Part shown: piece by piece, positions 1 to 7,900 of the stretch | Layout of the letters: the number at the start of each line of letters is the position of its first letter | How positions within the stretch are numbered: the stretch's first letter is position 1 | Source: an uncultured Acidobacteriota bacterium | GTDB lineage: Bacteria > Acidobacteriota > Thermoanaerobaculia > Gp7-AA8 | Direction of reading: 5' to 3' | Length of the DNA stretch: 16,078 bases | Assembly: GCA_946887105.1 (NCBI GenBank) | Contig: CAMPKJ010000093.1 | Location: 1 to 16,078 of the forward strand | Made by a program: the position numbers and the translations under genes | Notes under the pieces: generated by a model | Seen by the model: only the letters and a program-made list of their open reading frames with translations | What the model was told of the DNA's origin: nothing | Database searches by the model: none

Positions 1-31
1 GGTCTACTACCATGGCAACTGCCGTTTTCAG

Positions 32-108
32 GAGTCTTAGAGTCTTAGAGTCTTACAGGGTCGGTGGCTCATGCGCCTCTAACCTAAGACTCTAAGACTC
101 GTCGACTC
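32..108. repeat. Inverted array of an 8-bp unit (large hairpin)
   Basis: Three perfect tandem copies of GAGTCTTA (32-55) are followed, after a 29-nt spacer, by two perfect copies of its reverse complement TAAGACTC (85-100) and a decayed third copy (101-108, last five bases GACTC kept). The two arms can form a perfect 16-bp stem. The element sits just upstream of the diguanylate cyclase promoter and has no coding content. It shares its architecture, but not its unit sequence, with the elements at 4133-4220 and 16020-16078. Confidence 0.85.
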
Positions 109-135
109 CAAGTCTCGGCCGCAGGCCGCCCGGGC

Positions 136-141
136 TAGAAT
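136..141 (+). promoter_or_regulatory. Candidate -10 (TAGAAT) for the diguanylate cyclase gene
   Basis: TAGAAT matches five of six bases of the sigma-70 -10 consensus in a very GC-rich stretch. It ends 12 nt before the ATG at 154, implying a leader of only a few bases. No convincing -35 element is seen, and the 12 nt before the ATG (C-rich) contain no Shine-Dalgarno sequence. Confidence 0.4.
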
Positions 142-153
142 GCACCCGTCCCC

Positions 154-2436
154 ATGTCCCGAGCATCGCTCTTTCATTCCTGGAAGGTCGGCGTCATCGC
201 GCTGACCGCGTTGCTGCACGCCGGTGCGGTGGTGGTGCGGCCGGGGGCGGAACTGCAGACGGCGCTCGTGTTCGCGGTGCTGGTGCTGGTGGCCGCGTTC
301 CTGCGCATCGAGATGGGCGATGCCTCGATCGGATTCGAGGCCGCGGTGGTGTTCGGCGCGATCGTCATCTTCCACAGTCCGGCGGTTGCGCTGGTCTCCG
401 TGTTCGCCGGAACCGCGGCGCATGCGGCCTACCGGGCGCTGACGGAAAAGCAGTGGCGGCTCGAGCCGTTCTACAACGCGGCGCAACTGGCGCTGTCGTA
501 TTCGATCGTCGGCTTGCTCTACTCCGTGGCCGTGGCCAACGACGCCGAGCCGGCCGCGAAGATGGCCGGATTTGCGCTGTTGCTGGTCGGCTACGTCGGC
601 GTGCATCTCCTCTTCGTTTCGGTGCGGCGCTACTTCGAAGAGGACGCGTCGCCGATCGACGTCCGTCGCATTCTGCTGCTCGAAGGAAAGACGCTGCTGT
701 TCGTCACGCCGGTGGTAGCCATCGAAGCGATGCTTTACGCGACGTCGGGGATCGCCGGGTTCGCCATCGCGTTCGTGCCGGTGCTGATCCTGGCGTACGT
801 GATGCGCGTCAATGTGGAGTCGTCGCAGCAGAACGTCGAGCTGCTGCGCCGCAACCGCGAGCTGGCCATCCTCACCGAAAGCTCCACGCAGATCCTCTCC
901 GCCGAGACCGATCACGAAACGCTGCGCCGGCTGATGTCGCTGCTCTCGAAACTGGCGCGGATGAAGGCGTGCGCGGTGGTGACGTGGGAATCGAATCCGG
1001 ATGTGCCGGGCACCGTGTATCGCTTCGGCGAGTGCATGCCCACCGATCAGGAGATCATGCGCTGGGTCGATTCGGCGGGGTTCGCGCAATCGGCGCCGAG
1101 CCGCGCGTTCGTGTTTCAGAGCGACATGCGCAAGTTTCCGCTCTCCGGCGGCAGCGCCATCCAGGTGCTGATCGGCATCCAGACGCCGGAGGTGATCTAC
1201 GGCATCCTGCTGTTCGAGACCGAGGATCTGTCGATCCTCAAGGCGGGCAGCCTGAATCTGCTGACGCTGCTCGTGAATCAGACCGCGCTCTCGCTGCAGG
1301 ACCAGCTGCTGCGCCGCGAGATGCGCGAGAAGACCATCCAGCTCGAGAGTCACGCCGCGACGATGAGCACCATCCTCGAGGTGTCGAACAGTCTGATCGG
1401 CCAGTTCGAGATCGACGCCGCGCTGACCCGCATCGCCCAGGCCATCCGCAAGGCGCTCGGATTCGAGAACGTCGTCTTCGCGCTGCACGATCCGCGGCGC
1501 GATGAATACGTGCGGCGCGCGCAGGCGGGGATGGACGATGTCTGGGACGACGTCCGCAAGCGTCCCGTGCCGCCGAGCGAGATCGCCGCGTTCTTCAATC
1601 CCGAGTTCCGCGCCTCGAATTCGTACTTCGTCTCGCACACCGCGCTGCGCAAGAGCGAGCACGATTTCTTCGTGCGGCCGGAAGACGTCGATGACGGATT
1701 CCTGAAGCCGGACGAGTGGCACGAGAACGACCTGCTGCTGGTGCCGCTGATGCGCGGCAACGAGATGCTGGGATTCCTCTCCGTGCGCGAGCCGCACGAT
1801 CGCCGCATCCCCAATCTCGAGAAAGTGCAGACGCTGGAGATCTTCGCCACGCAGGCCGTCACCGCGATTCAGTCCGCGCGGCAGTACGAGGAGATCAAGC
1901 GCCTCACCTTCATCGACGCGCTCACGCCCGCGTACAACCATCGCTTCTTCCAGGAGGCGCTGTCGAAGGAGATCCATCGCCACTCGCGCACGGGACACGA
2001 GATGGCGCTGGCCATGTTCGATCTCGACAACTTCAAGAAGGTCAACGACACGTTCGGACATCCGGTCGGCGACGAGATCCTCAAGGGTCTGGTCGAGGAG
2101 CTGATGACCAACGCGCGCGACAGCGACGTGGTGGCGCGTTACGGCGGCGAAGAGTTCGCGATCATCTTTCCCGACACGCCGGCGAGCTCCGCACGCGACG
2201 CCGCGAACCGTCTGCGCGAGATCGTGGAGGGCCGCGAGTTCCCGCTGCCCGGCCTCAACCGCACGCTCTTCGTGACCGTGAGTATCGGCGTGGCGGTCTA
2301 TCCGCACGACGGCGTCACCTCCGCCGATCTCATCTCCCGCGCCGACATGGCGCTGTACTGGGCCAAGAAGCACGGGAAGAACCTGGTGGCAGTGGCGAGC
2401 GAGATCGAGAGCAGCGGCGATACCGTGGCGTCGTAG
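154..2436 (+). CDS. Membrane GAF-GGDEF diguanylate cyclase
   Basis: Probable diguanylate cyclase making cyclic di-GMP from two GTP at the inner face of the membrane. Residues 1 to about 228 hold roughly seven or eight hydrophobic segments, for example around 34-50, 60-95, 108-125, 135-153 and 178-217, with no obvious known sensor signature. A GAF-like region follows (about 235-385), then a second one (about 400-585). The GGDEF domain spans about 590-750. The active-site loop is GGEEF (664-668). An RxxD inhibitory site (RDSD) lies exactly five residues before it, so product inhibition is likely. The usual LTGLxN start of the domain reads LTPAYN here. No EAL domain is present. The ATG at 154 is chosen because the hydrophobic region begins directly after it; it has no Shine-Dalgarno sequence. 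The next gene starts 6-9 nt after the stop. Confidence 0.93.
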   Translation: MSRASLFHSWKVGVIALTALLHAGAVVVRPGAELQTALVFAVLVLVAAFLRIEMGDASIGFEAAVVFGAIVIFHSPAVALVSVFAGTAAHAAYRALTEKQWRLEPFYNAAQLALSYSIVGLLYSVAVANDAEPAAKMAGFALLLVGYVGVHLLFVSVRRYFEEDASPIDVRRILLLEGKTLLFVTPVVAIEAMLYATSGIAGFAIAFVPVLILAYVMRVNVESSQQNVELLRRNRELAILTESSTQILSAETDHETLRRLMSLLSKLARMKACAVVTWESNPDVPGTVYRFGECMPTDQEIMRWVDSAGFAQSAPSRAFVFQSDMRKFPLSGGSAIQVLIGIQTPEVIYGILLFETEDLSILKAGSLNLLTLLVNQTALSLQDQLLRREMREKTIQLESHAATMSTILEVSNSLIGQFEIDAALTRIAQAIRKALGFENVVFALHDPRRDEYVRRAQAGMDDVWDDVRKRPVPPSEIAAFFNPEFRASNSYFVSHTALRKSEHDFFVRPEDVDDGFLKPDEWHENDLLLVPLMRGNEMLGFLSVREPHDRRIPNLEKVQTLEIFATQAVTAIQSARQYEEIKRLTFIDALTPAYNHRFFQEALSKEIHRHSRTGHEMALAMFDLDNFKKVNDTFGHPVGDEILKGLVEELMTNARDSDVVARYGGEEFAIIFPDTPASSARDAANRLREIVEGREFPLPGLNRTLFVTVSIGVAVYPHDGVTSADLISRADMALYWAKKHGKNLVAVASEIESSGDTVAS

Positions 2437-2439
2437 ACT
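2434..2439 (+). promoter_or_regulatory. Candidate -10 (TAGACT) over the upstream stop codon
   Basis: TAGACT begins with the TAG stop of the diguanylate cyclase gene and ends 6 nt before the ATG at 2446. That spacing would place transcription start at or next to the start codon. There is no Shine-Dalgarno sequence. Read-through from the upstream gene is the alternative way to express the downstream gene. Confidence 0.3.
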
Positions 2440-2445
2440 ACGGTG

Positions 2446-3747
2446 ATGCTGCGCTCGCTTGCCATCGCCCTCTTCGCCACCATCTCACTCTCCGCCGCCG
2501 CCCAGTCGCTCGACGAACGCGTCCAGCGCGAGCTCCCCACGCTGCTCGATACCTACAAGGCGCTGCACGCGATGCCGGAGCTTTCCACGCAGGAGGTGAA
2601 GACCTCCGCGTACGTCGCCACGCGGCTGCGCGAGCTCGGCTACGAGGTCACGGAGAAGGTCGGCAAGTACAAGGAGCCCGGCACGACCTGCTATGGCGTC
2701 GTGGCGGTGATGCGCAACGGGGACGGTCCGGTGGTGATGGTGCGCTCCGACATGGATGCGTTGCCGGTCGCGGAACAGACCGGACTTCCATACGCGAGCC
2801 AGAACGCGGGCGTGATGCATGCCTGCGGGCACGACGTGCACATGACCTCGCTCCTCGGCACCGCGAAAGTGCTGGCGGATCTGAAGTCGCAATGGCGCGG
2901 GACGGTGATGCTGATCGGCCAGCCGGCGGAAGAGATCGTGCGCGGCGCCGAGGGGATGCTCGCGGATGGACTGTACGAGCGGTTTGCGCGACCCGATTTC
3001 GTGATCGCGCTGCACGACTGGGCCACGCTCGAAGCGGGGAAGATCGGGTACCGGCCCGGCCAGTTCATGGCCGCGACCGACTCGCTGAATCTCACCATCC
3101 GCGGCGTCGGCGGTCATGGTGCCGCGCCGCATTCGACGAAAGACCCGGTGGTCATGGCGGCGGAGACGATCCTCGCGCTGCAGACCATCGCCAGCCGCGA
3201 GCGCTCGCCACTCGATCCGGTGGTGGTCACGGTCGGCAAGATCGAAGGCGGGACGAAGCGCAACATCATTCCGGATGAAGTGCGGCTCTTTCTGACCGTG
3301 CGCACGTTCAGCCCCGAGGTGCGGAAGCGCGTGCTCGAATCGATCGAGCGCATTCCGAAAGGCATCGCGCTCGTGGCCGGCGTTCCGGAAGATCGCGCGC
3401 CGGTCTTCGAGCCGCTACCGGCGGAATCGGTTGCGTCGACGTTCAACGATCCCGCGTTGACGGAGCGCGTCGCGGGCGCGCTGCGCGGCGAGCTTGGGAC
3501 CGACAACGTGTTGCACATCGATCCGGCCATGGTCAGCGAAGACTTCGGCCGCTTCAGCGACGGCGGCAAGATTCCGACGGTGTTGCTCGCGCTGGGTGCC
3601 GGCGATCCGGCGAAGCTCGCCGCCGGAACGCAGCCGGGATTGCACTCCAGCAAGTTCGCGCCGTCCGATGCCTCACTCGTGCTGCGCACGGGCGTGCGCG
3701 GCGCCGTCAGCATGGTTCTGGAACTGCTCCGTCCCGAAGCGAGGTAA
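2446..3747 (+). CDS. Exported M20-family amidohydrolase/carboxypeptidase
   Basis: Zinc-dependent amidohydrolase of peptidase family M20, closest in style to the M20D aminoacylase/hippurate hydrolase group, which cleaves N-acyl amino acids. The protein is about 433 aa, the family's usual size. A typical signal peptide (Arg near the start, hydrophobic core, then SAAAQS around residues 16-21) implies export to the periplasm. Metal and catalytic motifs are present in order: DMDALP (D102), HACGHD (H125 to D130), PAEE (E162, E163), ALHDW, GHGAAPH in the dimerisation domain, and GLHSSKF near the end. The true substrate cannot be told from sequence. GTG at 2443 and ATG at 2446 are adjacent in-frame starts and ATG is preferred. 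mscL begins 3 nt after the stop, so the two are probably co-transcribed. Confidence 0.92.
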   Translation: MLRSLAIALFATISLSAAAQSLDERVQRELPTLLDTYKALHAMPELSTQEVKTSAYVATRLRELGYEVTEKVGKYKEPGTTCYGVVAVMRNGDGPVVMVRSDMDALPVAEQTGLPYASQNAGVMHACGHDVHMTSLLGTAKVLADLKSQWRGTVMLIGQPAEEIVRGAEGMLADGLYERFARPDFVIALHDWATLEAGKIGYRPGQFMAATDSLNLTIRGVGGHGAAPHSTKDPVVMAAETILALQTIASRERSPLDPVVVTVGKIEGGTKRNIIPDEVRLFLTVRTFSPEVRKRVLESIERIPKGIALVAGVPEDRAPVFEPLPAESVASTFNDPALTERVAGALRGELGTDNVLHIDPAMVSEDFGRFSDGGKIPTVLLALGAGDPAKLAAGTQPGLHSSKFAPSDASLVLRTGVRGAVSMVLELLRPEAR

Positions 3748-3750
3748 GCC

Positions 3751-4128
3751 GTGCTTGCAGATTTTCGAGCGTTCGTCACGAAGTCCAACGCCATGGCGCT
3801 GGCCATCGGCGTGATCTCCGGCGCCGCGGTCGGCAATGTCGTCTCCGCACTGGTCGCCGACCTGGTGATGCCGGTCATCGGGCTCGTACTGCCGTCGGGA
3901 AGCTGGCGCGAGGCGAAGCTGGTGTTGTCGGACCAGAACGCGATTCTCTATGGCCACCTGCTCGGCACGCTGGTCGACTTCGTGCTGATCATGTTCGTGG
4001 TGTGGGTGCTGCTGCGGACGCTGATCCGTGAAGCGCCGCCGGCGCCGACGCGGCAGTGCCCGGAGTGTCTGGAGATGTTGCCGGTCGATGCACGCCGATG
4101 CCGCGCGTGTACCGCGGTCGTTGGGTGA
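3751..4128 (+). CDS. mscL: Large-conductance mechanosensitive channel MscL with Cys4 tail
   Basis: Homopentameric inner-membrane channel that opens under membrane tension to release solutes during hypo-osmotic shock. The 125-aa protein has the family's N-terminal amphipathic helix (MLADFRAFVTKSNAM), the first transmembrane helix with the conserved AIGVISGAAVGNVVSALVADLVMP stretch (split here by no gap, about residues 18-42), a short periplasmic loop, and the second helix (about 75-93). The C-terminus is not the usual long helical bundle but a CPEC...CRAC pair, a possible zinc ribbon. The start is GTG at 3751, preceded by GAGGTAAG, a good ribosome binding site formed across the stop of the M20 gene three bases upstream. 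It is the last gene before the hairpin repeat at 4133-4220. Confidence 0.93.
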   Translation: MLADFRAFVTKSNAMALAIGVISGAAVGNVVSALVADLVMPVIGLVLPSGSWREAKLVLSDQNAILYGHLLGTLVDFVLIMFVVWVLLRTLIREAPPAPTRQCPECLEMLPVDARRCRACTAVVG

Positions 4129-4132
4129 GGCC

Positions 4133-4220
4133 GGTTCCTCGGAGTTCCTCGGAGTGCCTCGGAGTGGGAGGGGGAACCCCGAGGAACGCCGAGGAACCCG
4201 AGGAACTCCGAGGCACTCCG
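4133..4220. repeat. Inverted array of a 10-bp unit between convergent genes
   Basis: The left arm has a partial unit, then GGAGTTCCTC (4141-4150), GGAGTGCCTC (4151-4160) and the variant GGAGTGGGAG. The right arm has GAGGAACGCC, GAGGAACCC, GAGGAACTCC and GAGGCACTCC (4181-4219). The last two are exact reverse complements of the left-arm units. A perfect 16-bp stem pairs 4150-4165 with 4205-4220, and other registers are possible. GGGGAACCCC sits at the centre (4171-4180). The element fills the gap between the 3' ends of mscL and the convergent small gene, so it could act as a two-way terminator, although it has no T-tract. Confidence 0.85.
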
Positions 4221-4226
4221 TAAGCG

Positions 4227-4535
4227 CTACATCTTCGCGTAGCGCTTCACGACCGTCGGGAGCTTGCTTCCCGCGAGGAACGCTTCCTTCACATACTTGC
4301 CGCCGGCATAGCGATACACCGTCACGCCGCCCGGCTCTTCGAAGAAGAAGCGCATGCCGCTCGCGCTGGCTTTGAACGTCACGGTGCGGCCGCCGTCGTT
4401 CGACAGTGTGCGCAGGAACTGCGCGATCGAATGAGGGATGTCGCCGGGCGCAACCGTCGGGGCCGGTTTCTTTTTTGGCGCGGCGGCGGATAATGACAAA
4501 GTCACGAACAAGATGAGGATTGCGGTGCGGCGCAT
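4227..4535 (-). CDS. Small exported protein, unknown function
   Basis: A 102-aa protein whose family I do not recognise. It begins with a clear signal peptide (MRRTAILILFVTLSLSAAA), then a Lys/Pro-rich linker (KKKPAPTVAP), then a compact region with SIAQFLRTLSNDGGRTVTF and GGVTVYRYAGGKYVKEAF, which looks like a small alpha/beta or beta-rich domain. It has no cysteines and no further membrane segment, so it is likely periplasmic. The ATG at 4535 is chosen over an upstream in-frame start because it begins the signal peptide. No Shine-Dalgarno sequence is present, but TACAAT lies 6 nt upstream. The gene is convergent with mscL and divergent from the hydrophilic protein gene at 4576, whose start is 40 nt away. 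Confidence 0.78.
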   Translation of the reverse strand: MRRTAILILFVTLSLSAAAPKKKPAPTVAPGDIPHSIAQFLRTLSNDGGRTVTFKASASGMRFFFEEPGGVTVYRYAGGKYVKEAFLAGSKLPTVVKRYAKM

Positions 4536-4541
4536 CGGTCC

Positions 4542-4547
4542 ATTGTA
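4542..4547 (-). promoter_or_regulatory. Candidate leaderless-type -10 (TACAAT)
   Basis: On the minus strand TACAAT (five of six bases of the consensus) ends 6 nt before the ATG at 4535, so transcription would begin at about the A of the start codon. No -35 match is seen at 17 nt (CCCTCC). Confidence 0.45.
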
Positions 4548-4575
4548 TGCAACGCCCGCGAGCCGGAGGGCAGCC

Positions 4576-4896
4576 ATGCCACAGGACGGGAATGAGCCGC
4601 AGAGCTACGGGAGCGGTCAGGACTGGGTGACGGGCGAGACCGGGGAGGAAGTGAATCCGCCGAAGTCGGCCCCGGCGCCGGAGCATGAGGAGTTCTATAA
4701 ATCGCGGCACGACTCCGAAAACAGTGCGCCGCATCAGGGCGGATACACCTCGGGAGTCCAGCTCGATGAATGCAATTCGCGGAACGGCCACAATCCGGAC
4801 GCGGATCCCGCCGATCGCCAGCCGGTCACGAAGGTGACGTCGAAAGACGGCGGCGCGAAACACGATTCGTTCTTCCGCAAACGCGACTATCCGTGA
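4576..4896 (+). CDS. Small hydrophilic, probably disordered protein
   Basis: A 106-aa protein I do not recognise. It is rich in Asp, Glu, Gly, Pro, Ser, Lys and Arg, with a single cysteine and no hydrophobic segment or signal peptide, so it is likely cytosolic and largely unstructured. Visible stretches include GQDWVTGETGEEVNPP, FYKSRHDSENSAPHQGGYTS and a basic end SFFRKRDYP. The composition resembles small stress or hydration-type proteins, but that is only an impression. The ATG at 4576 is chosen because GGAGGG lies 5 nt upstream; the frame stays open further upstream but there it crosses the divergent gene. The compositional shift from its neighbours and a good ribosome binding site favour a real gene. 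Confidence 0.65.
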   Translation: MPQDGNEPQSYGSGQDWVTGETGEEVNPPKSAPAPEHEEFYKSRHDSENSAPHQGGYTSGVQLDECNSRNGHNPDADPADRQPVTKVTSKDGGAKHDSFFRKRDYP

Positions 4897-4916
4897 CGAA
4901 GGCGTGACCGGCATCC

Positions 4917-7900
4917 GTGGGGGTGGTCACAAGCGTCCCCGTCGCGGACGCGTTACCATCCTTCGCAAGCGTCCCGACCGTGCCCGACCTCCAATCACTC
5001 TTCGCGGCTTCCGGCTACTCGCCGAACGCGTTGTCGTTCGCGACGGCGTTCGCCGCGCTGGCGATTCTCTTTCTCGGCACGGCGGTGCTCTGGCGCGGAC
5101 GCTCCTCCGCTCCCAGCCGCCGATTCTTCGTCGTGACGCTCTGCGCCGGCGGCTGGCTGGGCGCGTTCGCGCTCATGTATGCGGCCGGCGATCCGCGCAT
5201 CGCCGTGATCTGGGCGCGTACCGGCTTTCTCTTCGCCGCGCTCATGCCCGCGGCCGTCTTTCACTTCGCGACCACGCTCGTTGCGCGCCATAAACCGTAC
5301 GTGCTGCCGGCCCGGCTGTTCTGGCTCGCGTGCGCCGTGGCCGGTCTGCTCGGATTTCTCACCGAGCGGCTGATCCCGAGCGTCCGCCGGTTCGCGTGGG
5401 GGCATTACCCCCTCGGACGTCCGATCGGCGGGCTGATCGTGCTCTGTTTCTCCGGAATCGTGATCGCCAGCATCCATATCTTCTGGCGGATGTACCGCCG
5501 CGCCGAGGGACCCGCGCGCGAACGCGCCGGCGCTTTGCTGCTGGCGTTCGTGCTCGGCTCGATGGCCATGCTCGACTATCTGCCATCGGTCGGCATCGAT
5601 CTGCAGCCGATCGGTTCGATTGCCGCGCTGGCGTTCGTGATCGTGGCCGCAACGGCCGTATGGCATTTCGAGCTCGGCGACATCACGCCGCAATACGCGG
5701 CGGGACAGATCCTGGAGACGATGAAGAGTGCGGTCGTGGTCAGCGACATGAACGGACGCGTTCGGGTCGTCAACCGCGGCGCGGAGCGCCTGCTCGCGTA
5801 CAAGCCCGGCGGCTTGCGCGATGCGCATCTGCGCGACGTCCTCCAGCGCGACGAGAACCTCACCACCGGCCAGCTCCTGAACAGCATGGGCGTGCTCGAG
5901 CATCCGATGGTGTGGCGCGCATCCGACGGCTCGCGGGTGGACGTGCTGGCCGCGTCGTCGTTCCTCCGCGACGATGAAGGCGTGCCGGTCGGCGTCGTGT
6001 ACGTGGCCAACGACTTCACCGAGCGGAAACGCGCCGAGCAGGCGTTGCGCGAAAGCGAACATCGCTATCGCACGCTGTTCGAGCTCAATCCGCTGCCGAT
6101 GTGGGTGTACGACTGCGAGACGTTGCGCTTCACCGCCGTGAACGATGCCGCGATCGCACACTACGGCTTCCCGCGCGACGAGTTCCTGACGATGACCATC
6201 GCCGACATCCGGCCGCCGGAAGAAGTGCCGGCGATGCAGGCGGCGCTGCACGGTCTCGATGAGCGCCAGCGCCCGCGCCAGTTCAAGCATCGCAAGAAGG
6301 ATGGCTCGGTGATCGACGTCGACGTGACGTCGTTCGAGTTCGTCTCCGGCGGCCGTCCGGCGCGCCTGGTCATCGCCCAGGACATCACCGAGCGCAAACG
6401 CGCCGACGAGGCGCTGCGCCTCAGCGAAGAGCGGTATCGCGAGCTGTTCGAGAACGCGAACGATCTGATCTACACGCACGATCTGGAGGGCCGCATCACC
6501 TCCATGAACATCTCCGGCGAGCGCGTGAGCGGCTACACGCGCGACGAGCTCCTCGGCACGCACATTCAGTCGCTGGTCGTCCCCGAGCACGTCGATCGCG
6601 CGCGCGAGGCGATGGAGAAGAAGATGCGCGGCGAAGCCACCGCCACGTTCTACGAAGTGGACATGATGGCCAAGGACGGGCGGCGCATCCCGCTCGAGCT
6701 GAGCACGCGGCTGATCTATCGCGACGGCAAGCCGGTGGGCGTGCAGGGCATGGGCCGCGACGTCAGCGAGCGCAAGACCAGCGAGGCGCGTTACCGGCTG
6801 CTCTTCGAGCGCAACCTGGCCGGTGTCTTCCGCACCGGCGCCGACGGTCACATCATCGAGTGCAACGATGCTTGTGCACGCATTTTCGGCTTCGAGTCCC
6901 GCGATGAGTTTCTCGCCGCCGACGCGCACGATTTCTATTTCGACGAGGCCGAGCGCGACCGGCTCGTGCAGACGCTGCGCGATCAGGGACAGATCAGCAA
7001 TCTCGAACTGCGCATGCGCCGCCGCGACGGCTCCACGGTGTGGGTGCTCGAAAACGTGTCACTGCTCGATGGCGACACGCTCGAAGGCACCATCATCGAC
7101 ATCACCGATCGCAAGCACGCGCAGGAGCAGATGGAGTATCAGGCGTACCACGACTCCCTCACGCATCTGCCGAACCGCCTGCTGTTCCGCGATCGCATCA
7201 CCGTCGCGCTCGCGCACGCGCGCCGCAACTCGCGCGCGGCCGCGGTGATGTTCCTCGATCTCGATCAATTCAAGCTCGTCAACGACACCCTCGGCCACAC
7301 GGTCGGCGACCGCCTGCTGCAGGTCATCGGCTCGCGGCTGGTCACGTGCGTGCGCGCCGAGGACACGGTTGCGCGCATGGGCGGCGACGAGTTCACCATC
7401 CTGCTCTCCGATCTTCACGACCGCCGCGGCGCCACGTCCGTCGCACAGAAGGTGCTGGAGGCGGTGCGCCATCCGGTGCTCGTCGACGAGCACGAGCTGT
7501 ACGTCACCACGTCGGTCGGCATCGCCATCTTTCCCGATGACGGCGCGGACGCGGAGTCGCTGCTCAAGAACGCCGATCGGGCCATGTATCGCGCGAAGGA
7601 GCTCGGACGCGACAACTTCCAGTTCAGCACGCCCGCGAAGTTCGAGATCGCCGAAGGCCGCCTGGCGATGGAGCGGCGGCTGCGGCGCGCGCTCGAGCGC
7701 GAAGAGTTCGTGCTGCACTACCAGCCGATGGTGGAGATCGCCACCGGACAACTGGCCGGCGCCGAGGCGCTGGTGCGCTGGAATCATCCGGAGAGCGGCC
7801 TCATTCAGCCGGAGGATTTCATCCCCATCGCCGAGGAAACGCAGCTCATCGTGCCGATCGGCGCGTGGGTGCTGCGCACCGCGTGCAAACAGATGAAGGC

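Noticed and set aside
1..31. Possible 3' end of a gene entering from the left
   Set aside because: Too short to judge; no motif or stop context that supports a call.
32..108. CRISPR array
   Set aside because: Units are 7-10 bp, directly abutting and inverted between arms; there are no spacers, no cas genes and no repeats of 24-40 bp.
79..2373. 764-codon open frame antisense to the diguanylate cyclase
   Set aside because: Its translation is Arg/His/Gln/Glu-rich without domains, as expected for the complement of a high-GC3 gene. The plus-strand frame has clear GAF and GGDEF motifs.
3673..4914. 413-codon minus-strand frame across mscL and the two small genes
   Set aside because: It runs through the hairpin repeat and the antisense of mscL, has low-complexity Arg/His content, and conflicts with three better-supported genes.
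4995..6929. 644-codon open frame antisense to the 7TM-PAS-GGDEF-EAL gene
   Set aside because: Same shadow composition and no recognisable motif; the opposite strand is a well-supported gene.
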